NCBI GenBank assembly: GCA_002469805.1
Contig: DKNW01000049.1
Span: 1-7,011, forward strand
Source of the DNA: Rhodobiaceae bacterium UBA7378
GTDB taxonomy: Bacteria > Pseudomonadota > Alphaproteobacteria > RS24
DNA length: 7,011 nt
Reading direction: 5' to 3'
A model generated the notes under the pieces. That model was given only the letters and a program-made list of their open reading frames with translations. It had not been told where the DNA came from and ran no database searches. Position numbers and translations under genes: made by a program. This document shows, in pieces, positions 5,241 to 7,011 of this stretch (the first letter of the stretch is position 1; every line of letters begins with the position of its first letter).

Positions 5241-5271
5241 ACAATAAGTACGACAATATGCACAACAATAT
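5236..5271. repeat. Three tandem 12-bp repeats upstream of acs
   Basis: The units are GTACGACAATAA (5236-5247), GTACGACAATAT (5248-5259) and GCACAACAATAT (5260-5271). Units 1 and 2 differ at one base, units 2 and 3 at two. They end 85 bases before the acs ATG, just upstream of AT-rich sequence that could hold the promoter (TTACTT at 5272, TAAATT at 5293; spacing 15, poor). The layout suggests repeated binding sites for a regulator of acs. I do not recognise the motif as the site of a known acetate regulator. Confidence 0.65.
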
Positions 5272-5356
5272 TTACTTCAAAATCTAGCCTGATAAATTAC
5301 GGGCCGGATGACGCGAAAGATGATGCGAGTCAAGATGCTAAAACAAGGGGGCAATT

Positions 5357-7011
5357 ATGTCTGACGATCTGGTATTTGAAGTACCCGAGGCCGTTAAAGC
5401 GGAAACGCTTGTCGACGAGGCCAAATATCACGAAATGTATGCAGACAGCCTCCGCGACCCGGACAGTTTCTGGGGCACGCATGGCAAACGCATTGACTGG
5501 ATGCAGCCGTATACCAAAGTCAAGAACACGCATTACAGTAAAGAAGACGTGTCGATTAAATGGTACGAAGACGGCACGCTCAATGCCTGCGTAAATTGCG
5601 TTGACAGGCATCTGGATGCACATAGCGATGATGTCGCGATCATCTGGGAAGGCGACGAACCAGACCAGGATGCCAAGATCACCTATCGCCAGCTCTATGA
5701 AGAAGTGTGCCGCTTCGCCAATGTGCTCAAAGCCCAAGGTGTCGGCAAGGGCGACCGCGTAACAATATATATGCCGATGATCCCGGAAGCCGCTTACGCG
5801 ATGCTCGCATGCGCGCGCATTGGTGCCATTCATTCGGTTGTGTTTGGCGGCTTTTCACCTGAAGCCCTCGCCGGGCGGATTCTAGATTGTGACAGTGTTT
5901 GCGTCATCACATCAGATGAGGGCATACGTGGCGGCCGCAAAATTCCGCTGAAAGCCAACACAGACGCCGCTCTAGAACAATGTCCGGGTGTGACAAGCGT
6001 TGTTGTCGTTGCCCGCACGCGGGCCGACGTAAATATGGTGGCGGGGCGCGACGTCTGGTACCACGAAGCCAAAGCAGGCGTCGACAGCGATTGCCCCCCA
6101 GAAGAAATGCAGGCCGAAGACCCGCTTTTCATTCTTTACACTTCCGGCTCGACCGGCAAACCCAAGGGCGTTTTGCACACGACCGGCGGTTATATGGTCT
6201 ACGCCGCGATGACGCATGAATATGTGTTCGATTATAAACGCGGCGAAGTTTACTGGTGCACAGCCGATGTCGGCTGGGTCACCGGCCACACCTATATCGT
6301 CTACGGGCCGTTGGCCAATGGCGCCACTACGGTCATGTTTGAGGGTGTGCCAAATTATCCAGATAATTCACGCTTCTGGCAGGTGTGCGACAAACATCAG
6401 GTCAATATATTCTACACCGCGCCAACAGCCTTACGCGCCCTAATGCGCGAAGGCGACGCGCCGGTTAAAGCGACCAGCCGCGCGTCAATTCGGTTGCTGG
6501 GTTCGGTCGGTGAGCCGATCAATCCCGAGGCTTGGTTGTGGTATCACCGCGAAGTGGGGGATGGACGATGCCCGATTGTTGACACATGGTGGCAAACCGA
6601 AACCGGTGCGGCGCTCATCACGCCGTTACCTGGGGCGACGCCCTTGAAGCCAGGATCAGCATCGCGGCCCTTTTTTGGCATCCGACCCGAACTTGTTGAT
6701 GCCGAAGGCGCGTTGCTGGAAGGTGCGACGTCTGGCAATTTATGCATTGCAGATAGCTGGCCTGGGCAGATGCGCACGGTTTATGGCGACCATCAGCGCT
6801 TCATCGACACATATTTTGTGCAATATCCGGGTAAATATTTCACCGGCGATGGCTGCCGCCGCGATGAAGACGGGTATTACTGGATTACAGGTCGTGTTGA
6901 TGATGTGCTCAATATTTCTGGCCACCGACTTGGGACAGCCGAAGTTGAAAGCGCGCTCGTCGCGCACCCCCAAGTTGCCGAAGCCGCCGTTGTCGGCTAT
7001 CCGCATGACAT
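5357..7011 (+). CDS. acs: Acetyl-CoA synthetase (AMP-forming), 5' part, truncated by window end
   Basis: Cytosolic enzyme that makes acetyl-CoA from acetate, ATP and CoA through acetyl-AMP, used to scavenge acetate. The frame is open from the ATG at 5357 (AAGGGGG 5 bases upstream) to the window end: 551 complete codons of a family usually near 650. Visible are the ATP-binding loop YTSGSTGKPKG (261-271), GWVTGHTY (306-313), GSVGEP (382-387), DTWWQTETG (409-417) and the hinge region ITGRVDDVLNISGH. Val308, Thr309, Val384 and Trp412 correspond to the acetate-pocket residues Val310, Thr311, Val386 and Trp414 of Salmonella Acs, so acetate is the likely substrate rather than propionate or a longer acid. 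The C-terminal lysine that catalyses adenylation, and is a known acetylation target, lies beyond the window. It has its own 151-base upstream region with tandem repeats, so it is probably regulated separately from the MFS gene. Confidence 0.98.
   Translation, partial: MSDDLVFEVPEAVKAETLVDEAKYHEMYADSLRDPDSFWGTHGKRIDWMQPYTKVKNTHYSKEDVSIKWYEDGTLNACVNCVDRHLDAHSDDVAIIWEGDEPDQDAKITYRQLYEEVCRFANVLKAQGVGKGDRVTIYMPMIPEAAYAMLACARIGAIHSVVFGGFSPEALAGRILDCDSVCVITSDEGIRGGRKIPLKANTDAALEQCPGVTSVVVVARTRADVNMVAGRDVWYHEAKAGVDSDCPPEEMQAEDPLFILYTSGSTGKPKGVLHTTGGYMVYAAMTHEYVFDYKRGEVYWCTADVGWVTGHTYIVYGPLANGATTVMFEGVPNYPDNSRFWQVCDKHQVNIFYTAPTALRALMREGDAPVKATSRASIRLLGSVGEPINPEAWLWYHREVGDGRCPIVDTWWQTETGAALITPLPGATPLKPGSASRPFFGIRPELVDAEGALLEGATSGNLCIADSWPGQMRTVYGDHQRFIDTYFVQYPGKYFTGDGCRRDEDGYYWITGRVDDVLNISGHRLGTAEVESALVAHPQVAEAAVVGYPHD

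Noticed and set aside
5236..5271. CRISPR array or replication iterons
   Set aside because: Units are only 12 bp, directly adjacent without spacers, number three, and have no cas or rep gene nearby.
5330..5833. 167-codon open frame on the minus strand
   Set aside because: It is antisense to the acs N-terminal region; acs is conserved throughout and explains the sequence.

Overview
The window looks like chromosomal DNA of an alphaproteobacterium, probably free-living and aerobic. Supporting this are the gene order gpsA, YciI-like gene, EVE-domain gene, which I recall from Alphaproteobacteria, an acetate-scavenging acetyl-CoA synthetase, and a cuckoo/CcsR-like RNA architecture known from that class. 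I cannot name a genus. There are no transposases, integrases, tRNAs, rRNAs or CRISPR arrays. Protein genes cover most of positions 598 to 7011; the left end is non-coding-rich and AT-rich, and it carries the most unusual signals.

Left part, minus strand (52-1296). A TetR-family regulator gene (598-1248) is read leftwards. Its own -35/-10 promoter has an inverted repeat (TGAATA-N10-TATTCA) in the spacer. About 290 bases downstream is a tiny gene on the same strand (187-309) for a 40-residue single-helix membrane peptide, with its own promoter-like sequence (362-390). A second copy of the operator-like repeat (391-412), 18 of 22 bases identical to the first, abuts that promoter. The tiny gene is followed by 135 bases folded as four successive hairpins. 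Every loop carries CCUCC, the complement of a Shine-Dalgarno core, and the last hairpin is a perfect intrinsic terminator. The most economical reading is one short transcript of about 300 nt that encodes a peptide and a CCUCC-loop regulatory RNA resembling the CcsR/cuckoo RNAs of Alphaproteobacteria, possibly controlled by the nearby TetR protein. This is the candidate new system in the window.

Middle part, plus strand (1447-5205). gpsA (glycerol-3-phosphate dehydrogenase, phospholipid precursor supply) is followed by a YciI-like protein, an EVE-domain protein, a stand-alone Rieske [2Fe-2S] protein and a Spinster-like MFS transporter, all in one direction. The EVE and Rieske genes are 3 bases apart and the Rieske and MFS genes 21 bases apart, so these three are probably co-transcribed. 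The 106-base gap after gpsA may hold an extra promoter.

Right part (5206-7011). A 151-base intergenic region contains three tandem 12-bp repeats, then the 5' 551 codons of acetyl-CoA synthetase (acs). The window ends before the acs catalytic lysine and stop codon. The repeats sit where an activator or repressor of acs would bind.
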